Below are positions 42,391-53,590 of a stretch of 64,000 nt of DNA, piece after piece. The stretch's first letter is position 1. Every line of letters begins with the position of its first letter. Source of the stretch: Blakeslea trispora (Eukaryota; Mucoromycota; Mucoromycetes; Mucorales; Choanephoraceae); the NCBI GenBank assembly GCA_025331445.1, contig JAIWNE010000022.1, positions 309,210 through 373,209 of the forward strand. The letters run 5' to 3'. The notes under the pieces are model-generated. The model was not told the origin of the DNA. It did not search any database and worked only from the letters and a program-made list of their open reading frames with translations. The position numbers and the translations under genes are program-made.

Positions 42391-44249
42391 AAAGGGGGAA
42401 CAAGAAGAGTATCCCCCTTCTTTCTGATCATTGTTTATTTGTTACTAGAATAGAAGTTTAATACCATTTGCATACAACCAAATAAATTCTTTGTATCTAA
42501 CCAAATTGAGTTCAGACTAAATCATTCTAAAGGCTAGCTGTTATAAAAGTTGATGCCTATGGATCCCATGGCCCAAAGCCAATGGTTGAAGTACGGCTTT
42601 AATATGTTGATCAACAGACTAAGCAGAGAAAATGATGAGCCATGTGTGCTAGAAGATACAATTGTACCACGACTACTTTTTGACATGTTAAATAAGAAAA
42701 GTTACTATTAACCTATTGACCATATAAATGTAGCAATAAATAGTGTTCATTTTCTCTGTAATTCAAGCTCAATAGGCAAAGTTAGTCTACAGCAAAAAGA
42801 TGTGTTATTTGGAACCCTGGGAAAATTTGAAATTAATGACCCAACTTAATTCATGTTAATTATCTTGGTGATTTGCTATGATTGCCAAAAAAAAAAAAAT
42901 TGTTTCAGGATTGACTACAAGAGATAGTTCTAAACTATTATGCCTCAAAAAGTTATATAAAAATACAAGGCAACTCAAGAAAAGATTACCTTGCAAACAA
43001 TTGACAACTGTAGAACCAAACTGTGTGTTCCCAAGCTGTTATTGGCTATGAGACATTGATTTATTTATCGAAATCAACTTGAGTTATACAGTCTCGAAAC
43101 AGTAATGTTGTAGAATGTTATTCAGCATTCTGATAATAAGACCAAGAAAAGAGAACTGCATTGTTCATACTGTATTTGGGTTGAATATCAGGGAGGGGGG
43201 ATGTTGACAAAAGTATTAAGGATTTCAAATGTCAAAATAAAAAGAGCGCTACAAATATAAAGCAGCTATGGGCTGATTTTAATTTAGTCTAGCCCAAGAT
43301 CATCACTGTCTCCCTTCTTTTTTTTTTGTCTGTCAAACAGAGTGACTCCTTTGAGAAGGCTGAAGCATTTACATCTTACTGCTTTCTCATACTCGAATCA
43401 AAGAAGAGGGGGCTTGCAAAGTTTCTCATATGAAGCGGTTTCTAGAAAAGATGTCAATCTCATTGTATATACAGTCATTTAAAATGAGTTTTTGAGTTGC
43501 TTCTATTGGCCTGATAGGTTCCTGTTGAACAAGAAGAATAGAAACAGCCTTGACTGTTCCCTCCTTTCATGAATCCATAGCAAACCCCTTCTCTCTTCTT
43601 TATGAATTTCTCAAAGTATCTTTTAAGCTTTTCTGATCATTCCTAAACCCCAAACTACAAATGCTTCTGTCAGACTCTATGAAAGTAATGACAGACAAAC
43701 TCCTTATGAATGAAGTGTGAGCGCTTTATCAACCTCCCAAAGGGCTGTTTAGCACACTACATTTCTTAAGTAAGCAAGATCACCATAAGCTTAAAATTGC
43801 ATTGTACTCAATAACAATAAGCCAATTGAACTCACCTTTACTTTGTTCTACAGCCAATTTTCTCTAAGAAGAAAAAAAAAAAAAGTCTTGCACTATAAAG
43901 TCTTGCCCGCTTGATAGATAAAACAATAGAGGAAATCAGGCACCTTAGTTTGTCTCAAGACATTCTTTGATTTTATTGGCTTATAAAATCGTTTGAGGTT
44001 TAAATGGGATATAAATAGAATTTAATCGCCTCTTTAATTTGTTTCTACTCATTTTTTTTAGATTTCGTGTCTCCTTCAATCAATTTCTTATTTTTATTAT
44101 TTTCTCTCTCTCTCTCTTTTTTTCTCTCTTTCATCCTTCTTTTTTTTTTTTCTTATTTTTATTTTGGTAGCACATCTATTTTTAAGTTGTAAGCATATTT
44201 TTAACATAAAAAAAATTTTTTTATAGAGAAAAAAAAAAATAGATTTCAA
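42391..44249. other. Intergenic region upstream of MADS-box gene
   Basis: About 1.9 kb, presumably the MADS-gene promoter and PEX1 3' flank. A long polypyrimidine and poly(T) block (44099-44160) lies in the last 150 bp. No gene-like open frame, tRNA or repeat recognised. Confidence 0.5.
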
Positions 44250-45850
44250 ATGGGCCGCAAAAAGATAAAGATTCAGCCTATTAAGGATGACCGCAATAGA
44301 CAGGTAAAAACACGTAAAATAAAATAAAAAAATTGTGGTCAATTATTCACTCTCCAATCTCAGGTCACTTTTTTGAAAAGAAAACATGGTTTGATGAAGA
44401 AGGCATACGAGTTGAGTGTCTTGTGTGATTGTGAAATTGCCTTGATTATATTCAATAACAGTGGGAAGCTTGTACAATATGCTAGCACAGACATTGATAA
44501 GATCTTGATGAAGTATACAGAGGTAAGTTACTTTATTAGCCATAAGGTAAGATGGAAGGCTCATTCTCTATAGTATAACGAACCCCATGAAAGTAAATCG
44601 AATCAAGACTTTATCAACTCTAATGATCAAGATGATTCTTTAAAAGATGAAGACGATGAAAACGCAGAAGAAGATTCACAGATGAATAATGAGTCAATGA
44701 TGAAGAAGAATAACGCTATGCCAGCAGTGGTCACTGTACCAACACAAGCAACAAATCATCACAAATCAAACACTTCTCCAAATTATTTATCGCACCATCC
44801 CAATCTGACGCCTCAAATATATTATCCACAACACTCACAACCACAACAACCTCCACAACCACAACAGCAACAACAGCAACAACAACAACAACAACAACAG
44901 CAACAGCAACAGCAACAGCAACAACAACAACAACAACAGCAACAGCAACAGCAACAACAACAACAAATGCGTTATAGTGGTGGTCAATTGCAACAAGGCT
45001 ATGATATGTATGGCATGCAACCACAGCCTCCACAACAGCCAATGTATATGATTGGTAATAATATACCATCTCAATCACAACCCTATGCCATTTTACCTTC
45101 TCAACCACATCCTCCACCACCTCCACCACCTCCACCTCAATCATACTATCCTCAAGCATATTCTGTATCCCCACAGCCATCTGCACAACACAGTAGACAA
45201 CCTTCGTTTCAATATAATTCTAGCTTAAGCAACATGTCTTCTCCCAACCCAAATAACCCAAATAACAGCAATGGTCCTGCTAGTCCTACCATGTCTACCC
45301 ATAGCAACGTCAGTACAGGCAAAAAGCCTCCCAAATTGCGCGTACAGATACCAGACACGGGTGACAAGACATCACCTGTGAGTGACTCAAAACTGGCTGA
45401 AACAAACATAAAAGAAGAAGAAAAAGAGACAGCGCAGACATCTAAACCAGCCTTGCCACCACCTACAGCCGGTAGCAATAGTTATTACAATCGACCTGGA
45501 CTAGCAGAACCTGGACCACCTTCTGCCTTACCATCTCAATTTGCACAAAACTTGCCTTCACCATCCACTTTCTATCCAGAGTTCTATCAGCAGAACGAAC
45601 TGCCTAGTCCTCTGAATTTCAGTCAGACGCCTGTTGTGGCCAACAACAATGCATTTTCCTGGCCACCTCCTCATGGTCAAAGAGATTACAGACCTTCGCC
45701 TTTAAAGCCTGAATTGCTGTAAGTCATACGAAAAGCAATCATACACACACATACTCATGCTGTTATTCTATTTTTTCTAGGGATAATAAAAGGGGAATAG
45801 ACGAAAGTAATGATCTTGATGGGACCAATCCAAAGAAACAAAAATCATGA
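44250..45850 (+). CDS. MEF2-like MADS-box transcription factor
   Basis: Predicted type II (MEF2/RLM1 class) MADS regulator of 475 aa; exons 44250-44303, 44364-44522, 44574-45718, 45781-45850. The MADS domain starts at residue 1 ([18 protein letters not shown]) and continues with [20 protein letters not shown]. It runs straight into a MEF2-type extension reading [14 protein letters not shown], closer to animal MEF2 than to ascomycete Rlm1. An acidic stretch follows (about 85-105), then a 35-Gln tract, a Pro run, and a Ser/Pro-rich region with [11 protein letters not shown]. The last exon encodes a polar tail ending NPKKQKS. In yeast this class acts below the cell-wall-integrity MAP kinase; that role here is inference. 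Confidence 0.92.
44862..44966 (+). repeat. CAA/CAG repeat encoding 35 consecutive Gln
   Basis: A 105-bp block of interspersed CAA and CAG codons inside exon 3 of the MADS-box gene, flanked by Pro/Gln-rich sequence. It also makes long spurious Leu/Val frames on the opposite strand. Confidence 0.95.
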
Positions 45851-45852
45851 AT

Positions 45853-45888
<36 letters not shown>

Positions 45889-45899
45889 ATTTTTTTTTC
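45853..45899. repeat. Poly(dA:dT) block between MADS gene and LIP2
   Basis: Twenty-five A residues (45853-45877), a GAG, nine A and about ten T fill half of the 98-bp gap between the MADS stop and the LIP2 start. Such tracts exclude nucleosomes in fungi, so this may serve as both 3' processing region and LIP2 promoter. Confidence 0.7.
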
Positions 45900-45948
45900 T
45901 ATATTATTTTTCCTTTTCTTCTTTCTTTTGTTTTCTTCCTTAACAACA

Positions 45949-46814
45949 ATGCTGTCTATGTCAAGGCGCTTAGGGCGTGCTTATTCCACAATAGCTTGTG
46001 AAGCAAGTACTAAACAGCCTATCAATAATAGGCCTATTGGCTATCTAACATTGCCGGGTTTAGTAAGATACGAAACTGCATTAAAATTGCAGTCTTATTT
46101 AGTGTCAAGACGTCATCGAATAACACAAGGACACGAAATAACCGATAAACCAGCTGATATCGTTTGCTTTTTGGAACATATGCCTACCTATACAGCAGGT
46201 AGACGTATTCGTGGCACCGAGACAGAAGAAGAAACAAGACTACGAAGGTTGGGAGCTGATTATTTTGAGACCATGCGTGGAGGTCAAGTAACGTTTCATG
46301 GTCCTGGTCAATTGATTGCCTATCCTATTCTTGACATCAGAGACTATCAAGTAAGGCGTCTGAAACAATAAAGAGTTGTACAAAAGAAGAAAAAGGAAGC
46401 TGATCCGTGCTTCATTGGTAGCTTAATGTTCGATGTTATGTATCTCGTCTAGAAAAGACCATCATCGATTGTTGTGCAAAATACAACATCAAGGCCAATA
46501 CAACAGAAAATACAGGTGTATGGGTTGGTCAAGACCACAAGATAGCTGCCTTAGGTGTTCACTTACAGCGTTATGTGAGCAGTCATGGACTGGCACTCAA
46601 CTGCAATGTGGATCTAGCTTGGTTTGATCATATTGTGCCTTGTGGATTAGAAGATAAAGGTGTCACATCCATCTCAAAAGAAACCAACACTGAAATTACA
46701 CCTAAAGAAGTCATTCCAAACTTGGTTACAAGTTTTGAAAGTTTATTTCATAAAGAACTGATTCCTGTAGAGAAAGACATACTCTCAAAAGAACTGATTC
46801 AGCAATTATACTAA
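45949..46814 (+). CDS. LIP2: Mitochondrial octanoyl (lipoyl) transferase
   Basis: Transfers octanoyl groups from acyl carrier protein to lipoate-dependent subunits such as glycine cleavage H protein (LipB/Lip2 family). Two exons, 45949-46350 and 46422-46814, give 264 aa. The first 25 or so residues (MLSMSRRLGRAYSTIA) look like a mitochondrial targeting peptide. Seen: the signature MRGGQVTFHGPGQL, the conserved Lys in HKIAALGVHLQRY, and the catalytic Cys in HIVPCGLEDKGVTSI. Only 98 bp separate it from the MADS gene, and its last 9 coding bases overlap the last codons of the SAP-domain gene on the other strand. Confidence 0.94.
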
Positions 46815-48431
46815 CTCGGTCAAAAAATGGTCCAGTTTGTCTTGGTCCCAATTGATGTCCCAGTCATGCTGCAAGTGTTCTCCAGTCTGTTGATGTTGTT
46901 GTGATGATTGTGTCGGTGGAAATAAGATGGCGTTTCCATCCAATATAGTTTCAAAGTCAAATAGTCCTAAAAGTGTGTTACAAATTAAATAAAATAACAA
47001 CAAAAAAAGAAAGGGCTTACCATTCAAACTTAAATCATTTGGATTCTGTACCATGGGTTGTGACGATGGATAGTTGTAATCTTGAGGAAAGACAGCATTA
47101 TCTGAAGGAGGTGTAGGCTGTGTATCTACGGGCGAAAATGACATCTTTACAGGAGGTGCAGGTGAATGAAGAGACATGTCAGCCATGCCTTGAATGGCAG
47201 GTGAAGCAGTGATGGTCTCCTTCTTGATGGGAGGAGAGATCCAGGTTGAACTAGATTTCGCTTCTTCCTGTTGAGTACACCATGGCTGGATGTCTTCCGT
47301 CTCTTGTTTGATCCATGTTGGCTGTTCTTCTTTGACCCAATTGGGGTTCTTCTTGGCCAACAACTGATCTCTCGCTTCCTTCAGACGATCTGACAAGACA
47401 GCCTTCTTTCCTGTACTTGATAATCCCCGCTCCTTTAGCATTTCTTTCAGTTCGGCCACTGTGACATCGTCAAAGTTGAGCTGTAGTAATTCCTCATCTA
47501 ATTTCCTCTGTGTCTCTATTGGATCAATGTCCATGGGTTTTGTCATCTGTGGCTTTTTATGGACTCGTTCAATCGCAATAGGTCGTGCATCCACCTTGGC
47601 TGCCTTTTGTGTATGTTGAATGGGTGTAGGGTCTGTCACTTGAATCTGTGTAAAGATGAGTGGCGTAGGTCCCTTGTTGTTTGTATTTCTGTTGACTGTA
47701 TGGAAAGCAGGCGGTAAAGAAGAAGAGCGTCTTCGTTTTTGATGCTGTCGAAGTTGTTTGCCTAATATTGTGTTGTAGGATGTTCGATGAAGTTCCGGAA
47801 AGAAAGTGTTGGTCATTGTTTCGGGTGGTGTGGGTGGCTTCTTTGGTGAGGGAGCAGTTTGGACAGGCGATGGTTTGTTACTGCTCATGGGTTGATTTGG
47901 TGCTAATGGCCCTTGGTGACTTAAAGGCGGTGATATCATATGTTCATCATTGTTCGTTGAAGAACTGGTAGATAAAGAAGGAGACTCAGCTGTCGCCAAG
48001 AACATGTTATTGGGGTGAGTTGAATAAGAAGAAAACTGAGCATGGTTGGGTTGACTTGCAGGAAATTCAAGTGTCTAATAAAGATATCAGCTATGTTGTG
48101 ATAGTCAATTAATTTAATATATATAAAAAAAAAAAATCTTTACCGCTGAAGAGCCTACTTTGAACGGCGCTTGTTCTTCTTCATGAATTGTGTTGTCTGT
48201 GTTGCCAAACATAAATCTGTTGGAATTTAAATAGAGTGGGTTGATGGGTAAGTCAACGGAAGAGCTACGTCTACGTTGAAATGGTGGAGGATTTTGATAA
48301 GAGGATGGTATCTTTTGTTGATCGAACTCCATAGGTATAAACGAAGAGGTAGGTTGGTTTCCATTCCAATCGATATTACTAAAAAAAGGTGGGTAGTCAA
48401 TAATTCTCCAGTATTCAGTTGATTCGTCCAT
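46806..48431 (-). CDS. SAP-domain protein, function unknown
   Basis: Predicted nuclear DNA- or chromatin-associated protein of 500 aa; exons 48431-48144, 48074-47021, 46966-46806. A SAP motif at about 297-331 (DDVTVAELKEMLKERGL then GKKAVLSDRLKEA) is the only recognisable domain. The rest is Pro/Ser/Thr/Gln-rich and probably disordered. Two RRRSSS motifs (about 53-58 and 210-215) look like basophilic kinase sites. Just after the SAP domain, WVKEEQPTWIKQE and a later IKKE resemble SUMO-type psi-K-x-E sites. The C-terminus is acidic and aromatic (HDWDINWDQDKLDHFL), as in activation domains. A transcriptional co-regulator is the best guess. Confidence 0.85.
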
Positions 48432-49900
48432 GATGTTATAAAGAAGAAAAGAAGAAGAAAAAACAGATAAAAAAAAAAGTTAGCAGATGGGAAGCTCTAA
48501 ATTTTGAGCGGAGTAGTTGATGGGAAAATAACTGCATGGTTTTGTTTGTAAATGTACATAACAAATACGTTGTCCTTTTTAAAGTCCAGATATCGCTTCT
48601 CCTTTCTCTTTCCTTTTCGTTATTAATTAAAATTAGGTGACAAATATTGATTGATCTGAGGGTATTCTTATGTTGGAAAAGACCCTTTCTCTTTCCTTTA
48701 TTCTAGGAGTAGGAGTCATTGCAGGTGGCGTTGGAGATTGCATAAAGGGCCCAAATTGGGTGATATATGCTTTATTTTATTTTTCTTAAAGAGTGAAAGA
48801 ATAAGCAGATCAAATGTTGAATGTGATTCACGTGTCATTTAACAATGCTTTCATTCTTTTTTTTTACTTCTTTGGTATTATTTATTTTTTAACTTCAGAG
48901 CTTTCTTAAGCCGTAGTTTGAAATTGTTTAATCTATTTGATTACATTCAGACAATATCTTTTTTATACATGATACTTTGATAATGAGGTGCACTATTTCC
49001 AGAAATAGGTTGCATTCTGAGTACACACACACACAAAATATTGCTATTTAAAAGACTTTTTTTATATAAAAAGCTTCATCGTTTTTAGTTGTCTTGATAA
49101 TTTAGTGAACATGTTCAACAAAAGGCGTTGCGATAGGAATAGCGAAAAAGAAAAAAAAAAGCTGAAATGAGATAGAGTGGAGGGTATCAAATCTTGTTAA
49201 AACATCACATAGACCTCTTAAAGATACTCTTTGTACTTGGCTCTTATCAATTTCAAATTCCGTATAAAATTACAATTGAGAAATCCTCTTCATCATTGCA
49301 ATAAAAGTCATCATAATTTGTGTCTGTGCCTAAATCGAGAGACAAAGAAAATAAGGTGAAAATGTCTTACTTTTTATCGAAATAGAGAGAAGAGTTTCAT
49401 AGCATTTCATCACAATTATAATTCATTTAACTTGTTTCTAAAATCTTCAAGCTTCTAGGCTGTTTCTCGAGCATCAGAATTACGAAATTTTTTGATCAAA
49501 TAAACCAAAACAAAAAATAGTAAAGGTGGTTGAGTGTCAACCACAAACTGCGGCGTTATATGCTCATTCAATGCGTGACTTTCTCACTAATTCAGTTTGG
49601 ACAGAACTGATTATTATGTGAGCTTAGCTCCATCGCCTCATTACCCTATCTATATGCATCACAAGCAATCATAATAAAAGTCATTCAGAATAAGCACCTT
49701 TTCAATATGTTAACTGATTGATGATACTAGCTTCGCATGGGGGTTGTCCCCCCTCATACTCCCTCCCAGCCACTTTGATGCTTGTAATCTGTTGGTGCTT
49801 CAAAATCATTGTCTGTGTTTGAAGACTATTTACTTTAAATTTTATGATTTCAAACATCCAAAAATGGGACAGACAGACAGACAAGACGTTTCCAATAGGC
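48432..49900. other. Intergenic region upstream of SAP-domain gene
   Basis: About 1.5 kb of AT-rich sequence with a short CA run (49023-49035). It should include the SAP-gene promoter. I see no gene or tRNA before the transposon zone begins. Confidence 0.45.
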
Positions 49901-50034
49901 GTTTGTCAAACTCATTAGAGTATATAACGCTTAAAAATCAGCAATTCAACTTCTAAGAGTTTTTATCTGAAATGCTTTATCTTTGTGTGTCACTGACTTG
50001 CATAACAGTTTGTAGTTTGATTTCATCTATAATA

Positions 50035-51260
50035 GAGATACATGTTGAAAGTTTCACCCCCAAAGTTGGTCTTTTTTTTTTAAAATATTGTGACCACTTC
50101 ACAAGAAATGGTCGTACATAGATAATATGCATAAGATTGAAAAGCTCTATACTTACAAGAAGGGTGAAAGGAGAGACATTCTTCATGACAGCCCTGCCTA
50201 CATTGAATACAGATATAGGTATTCAAATGGACGATTGAAGAACCAAAATGGCAACAAGCAGCCAGTTCAACCTGAAGTGTTTCTTGATGAATCATACTGC
50301 CACTTGGATCGCCATGCAACAAAGACTTGGGCACCAGTAAGAGGCGTGGTGAATGAGAGGGGCAGAAAACCGATGATGGTTATGTTTGTTGCTTTCGTAG
50401 TCTTTAAATCAGAAAGGAAGCTACGTGCAAACATGATCGAAGACAGTATCTAAGTGTGACCAGCAAAGAATGGTAAAAAGCTCAATTTGGATTACCATGG
50501 CAACTTCACTTCGAAAATATTTAAAGATATTTTCGAAAGGCTTTGTCAATTCTTGATTCCTTATGGTACTTACATCATCCATATGGATGGTACATCTTAC
50601 CATAAGCGTACAAACAACCCCTTTCCAAAGACTAAATCAAAAAGAAAGGAAATCGAGGAACGGCTTATTGACAATGGCCACTTGCAGGAGCAAGATACAA
50701 TACTGAAAAACAAAAGCAAAAAGAAAAAAGCTCCTCAAGATGGTAAAGGAACTCAATACAAAACCTGTATATACAACGTACGAGATTGCAGGCAAGTATA
50801 ACCACAAGATTTTGATCACGCCCCCCTACCGTGAGCTTCAACCAGTTGAAAAGGCGTGGTCAATGATAAAATAAACCCGATTGCCTTTGAGCCTGACCTG
50901 AATGAGACATTCGAAAGTCTCAAGGCAAAACTTGAGACTTGTCTAAAAATATAGGCAAAAAAGCCATTGATGCCAGTTTGGAAAGCTGCAATAGATACTG
51001 CTATACAATATTCAAAGGAGTTTGAGGAAAGTTGTGCACTTTTGGAACGAATTGAAGATACAGACATACTTCTTTCTAGGTTTCAAAGGAATTTACTTTT
51101 TAAGCTTCCTCAAGTTATAGTTACCAGAGAGAAACAAGACCTACTTCAAAAAATTCCGTAACTTTTTTCTGATCGAATGGTACTACTCTTGCAAAAATAT
51201 GATGATTATAGCGAGAGTAAGTCAAAAACGAAGCGGGGTAAAACTTTCAACATATATCTC
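50035..51260 (+). mobile_element. Decayed Tc1/mariner-type DNA transposon
   Basis: The ends are 26-bp terminal inverted repeats (50035-50060 and 51235-51260) that differ at two positions, both C versus T. Each end is directly flanked by TA, the target duplicated by Tc1/mariner elements. Length is 1226 bp, typical for the superfamily. Inside is a transposase pseudogene on the plus strand. The inverted repeats lose similarity immediately outside the TA. Confidence 0.82.
50127..51161 (+). pseudogene. Tc1/IS630-type DDE transposase remnant
   Basis: Three pieces of a DDE-superfamily transposase remain. One carries EVFLDESYCHLDRH then TWAP (about 50270-50335), with the first catalytic Asp. The next carries IIHMDGTSYHKR (about 50575-50610), with the second. 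The last carries ITPPYRELQPVEKAW (about 50820-50865), where the third acidic residue region sits. Two in-frame stops lie near 50451-50459, a frameshift falls near 50796, and further stops follow. The N-terminal helix-turn-helix region is absent, since only about 70 bp lie between the TIR and the recognisable protein. It is not expected to be active. Confidence 0.85.
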
Positions 51261-51261
51261 T

Positions 51262-51540
51262 ATCTTGCCGTCAGTAACAAGTGGTTCAAAAAAACGAGGA
51301 TCCCATTTGGTAGTACGTTCTACATTGGCAATCATAACTTCAGCACCGAGATGTCAAGCGTCTTTAACAATCTTATGCGACTTCAACTATTCTTCGTGAT
51401 CAATAGCTTGTTGATATTTGAAGTGTGCATGAATAGCTGGAATAACTTCATCTTTGAGGCCTAAAGTTCTTTTATATGAATTATCCATTTTCATATTGAC
51501 TTGAGCTTCATTTAGGGATTTGTGCTAATCAAAAGTTATA
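51262..51540 (-). pseudogene. Unidentified disrupted coding remnant
   Basis: The minus strand reads as one protein-like frame broken only by two stops. It includes MKMDNSYKRTLGLKDEVIPA, then IHAHFKYQQAIDHEE, and after the stops LGAEVMIANVERTTKWD and FFEPLVTDGKI. It runs right up to the right edge of the Tc1-like element, so the element may have inserted into it. I do not recognise the family; an older mobile element is possible. Confidence 0.4.
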
Positions 51541-51570
51541 ACGTTAATACTCTTCATCGCCTTCAAGCAG

Positions 51571-51580
51571 GGCGACTACT
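51571..51580 (-). repeat. Fragment matching the pogo-like MITE end
   Basis: GGCGACTACT followed by ATA matches the right terminus of the MITE at 52054-52209 (GCGACTACTG followed by TA). No partner left end was found nearby, so this is an orphan end or chance similarity. Confidence 0.3.
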
Positions 51581-52053
51581 ATATGCTGCATATAAACCCA
51601 ACTGAATAATATGTGAAAACATTGCTTTCTTTATAGTCATCCCTTTTCACAGACTTGGCTTGTTGTCAGCTCAGATAACATTTTCTTCAACTTTCAACAG
51701 AGCGAAATGTACAAAAGGTCATTGCAAGATAGCTTCATTATAATTTTTGAAAAAGTCCAATTAAAAGATCTGACAAATGGCGCCTCAATCAGAATATACT
51801 TTGGGGCGTATCAGCTGAACAATGGGATTGGACAAGTCATACAGTAGTTGTTATATAACACTGCCCCTCTTCTTATTTTGATTTCTGTCCTAAAAAAAAT
51901 GACTTGAAAGTGATGATGAGGACGAATGAAGGAAATATTAGAGGTAGCAATTTTCAATGCTCTTATAGTAATTCAAAACGTATCCTATAATGTTTTTTTT
52001 TTTGAAGATGCTCTTTATTGAGACATTAAATCTTTCTTGTGATGTAAGTTATA

Positions 52054-52209
52054 TAGTAGTCGCTCTATTTAAGAGTGTTCTATTTAAGGGTATTCTCTAT
52101 ATAAGGGTGGATTTCTGAAAAGGATTTTTTAATACAAGCTCTAAAACCAATTCTATTTAAGGGTGAGATTTTCAAGATTTTTGGCTACCCTTAAACGGAG
52201 CGACTACTG
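52054..52209. mobile_element. Pogo/Fot1-like MITE
   Basis: A 156-bp non-coding element bounded by inverted ends, left TAGTAGTCGCTC and right (reverse complement) CAGTAGTCGCTC. Each is followed inwards by a TTTAAG-containing block, and TA flanks both sides. Inside, a CTATTTAAGGGT-like motif recurs about four times (near 52065, 52080, 52097 and 52152). The shape of the ends resembles pogo/Fot1 family termini; that family assignment is inference. Confidence 0.72.
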
Positions 52210-52211
52210 TA

Positions 52212-53590
52212 GATATGAGCTGTTCTAGAACAATGACTGTTAGATACACACCAACTATATCTTCTCGGCTTAATAGTAGCAGACAGCATCTAAAAAAATT
52301 CTTAAATAACCTCCTTTTCTGCTCTGAAAGGAAAAGTAACAAACACAGAATGCTAGGAGAAAATGTGTTACATAAAAAGAAAGAACTTAGCGGATGTGTA
52401 CTAAAACAAACGCGCTTAAGTTTAAGATGCAAAGGATACATCTTGCGCTTGTTAATGAACGAATATGACGGGAGCCTCCTCTTTTGCTTAGGCTAGAAAA
52501 AATCTATCGTTTCAACAACTTCACCTGGAGGATATGTTGGATAGCACTATTTTGTTACTTAAAAATCAATGTTTCTCTGTCTTATGTCTCCTAACATGCA
52601 GGCTATATCTACTCTTCCTCCTCAGAACTTTTCTTTAGAATGGATGAGCAGTCAGGTCTCATAAATGAACAAAAAGCTAATCATGGACTAACCCCTCTTC
52701 CATGCACTATTGGAAAGCTCAGACAAACATCTCAAATCGTTAAACCCCAAAAAAGGCATTGCAGTAATTTGTTATAATCTACGAAGGAGTCATATAGGCT
52801 TTGACTAACAAAGAACATCTTACCTACTATAAAAGGCTTTGTTTTCAAGCTAAAACTATAAAGCAGTTCAAAGCATGCTTATAAAAAAGGGTTTATAAAA
52901 CTTCCATTCACCAACTGATTTGACTCATATTTGAGCCTATTCCCTTGAGTCTATTTCTATAGAATGAATTCCATCATCATTCAGCTTTTTCATGCATATC
53001 TTGGCTAACGTATAAAATCAGAGCAACATACTTTAGCATATAGCAGGCTTTACTCTGTATGCAGGTAATAGTTTGCTTAACCAAAGGGCCCTTAGTTTTT
53101 TCATAAAGTAATGTGCACACAAACATCAAAAGAAAGACACATACTTTAGATTACTTTGCATTTATTTTTGATCGTACAATAATAGACACTAGCTATTTGT
53201 TCCTAAAAACAAGACGAAAAAATTCAAAAGTATGTTAAAAAAGGATTATCATTGTCTGTAGGATATCATGCACCTGTGTATCAAGTCTGCAGCCCATAAG
53301 GAGCTATTTTGCAAATTTACGGTGTCGACACAACCATTTAGGAGACACCTTTGAAAACATAGCATAGGAGCAAATACTACCTTCATAAAGGAGAAGCAAA
53401 GCTTATCCACTTCCCCTCTTTGCAGTATTGCTTCTCTATATGCATACATACACACACATATATATATATATATCAAATAAGCTTTAATTGCTTTTTTGTA
53501 GTTATTATTGCCTTTATTCTCATTTTTTCTTTTTAACTTAATTTAGTTGGAATTTTATCTCCTAAACAAAGAAGAAGCTTCTTGCCACAA
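52212..53590. other. Intergenic region upstream of RGS gene
   Basis: About 1.4 kb. The open frames here lack protein-like composition. A CA/TA microsatellite (53446-53473) and an AT-rich stretch lie just before the RGS start. No gene or tRNA recognised. Confidence 0.45.

Noticed and set aside
44731..45186. Long minus-strand frames rich in Val or Leu opposite the MADS gene
   Set aside because: They are mirror translations of the CAA/CAG repeat in the real gene and show no protein-like composition outside it.
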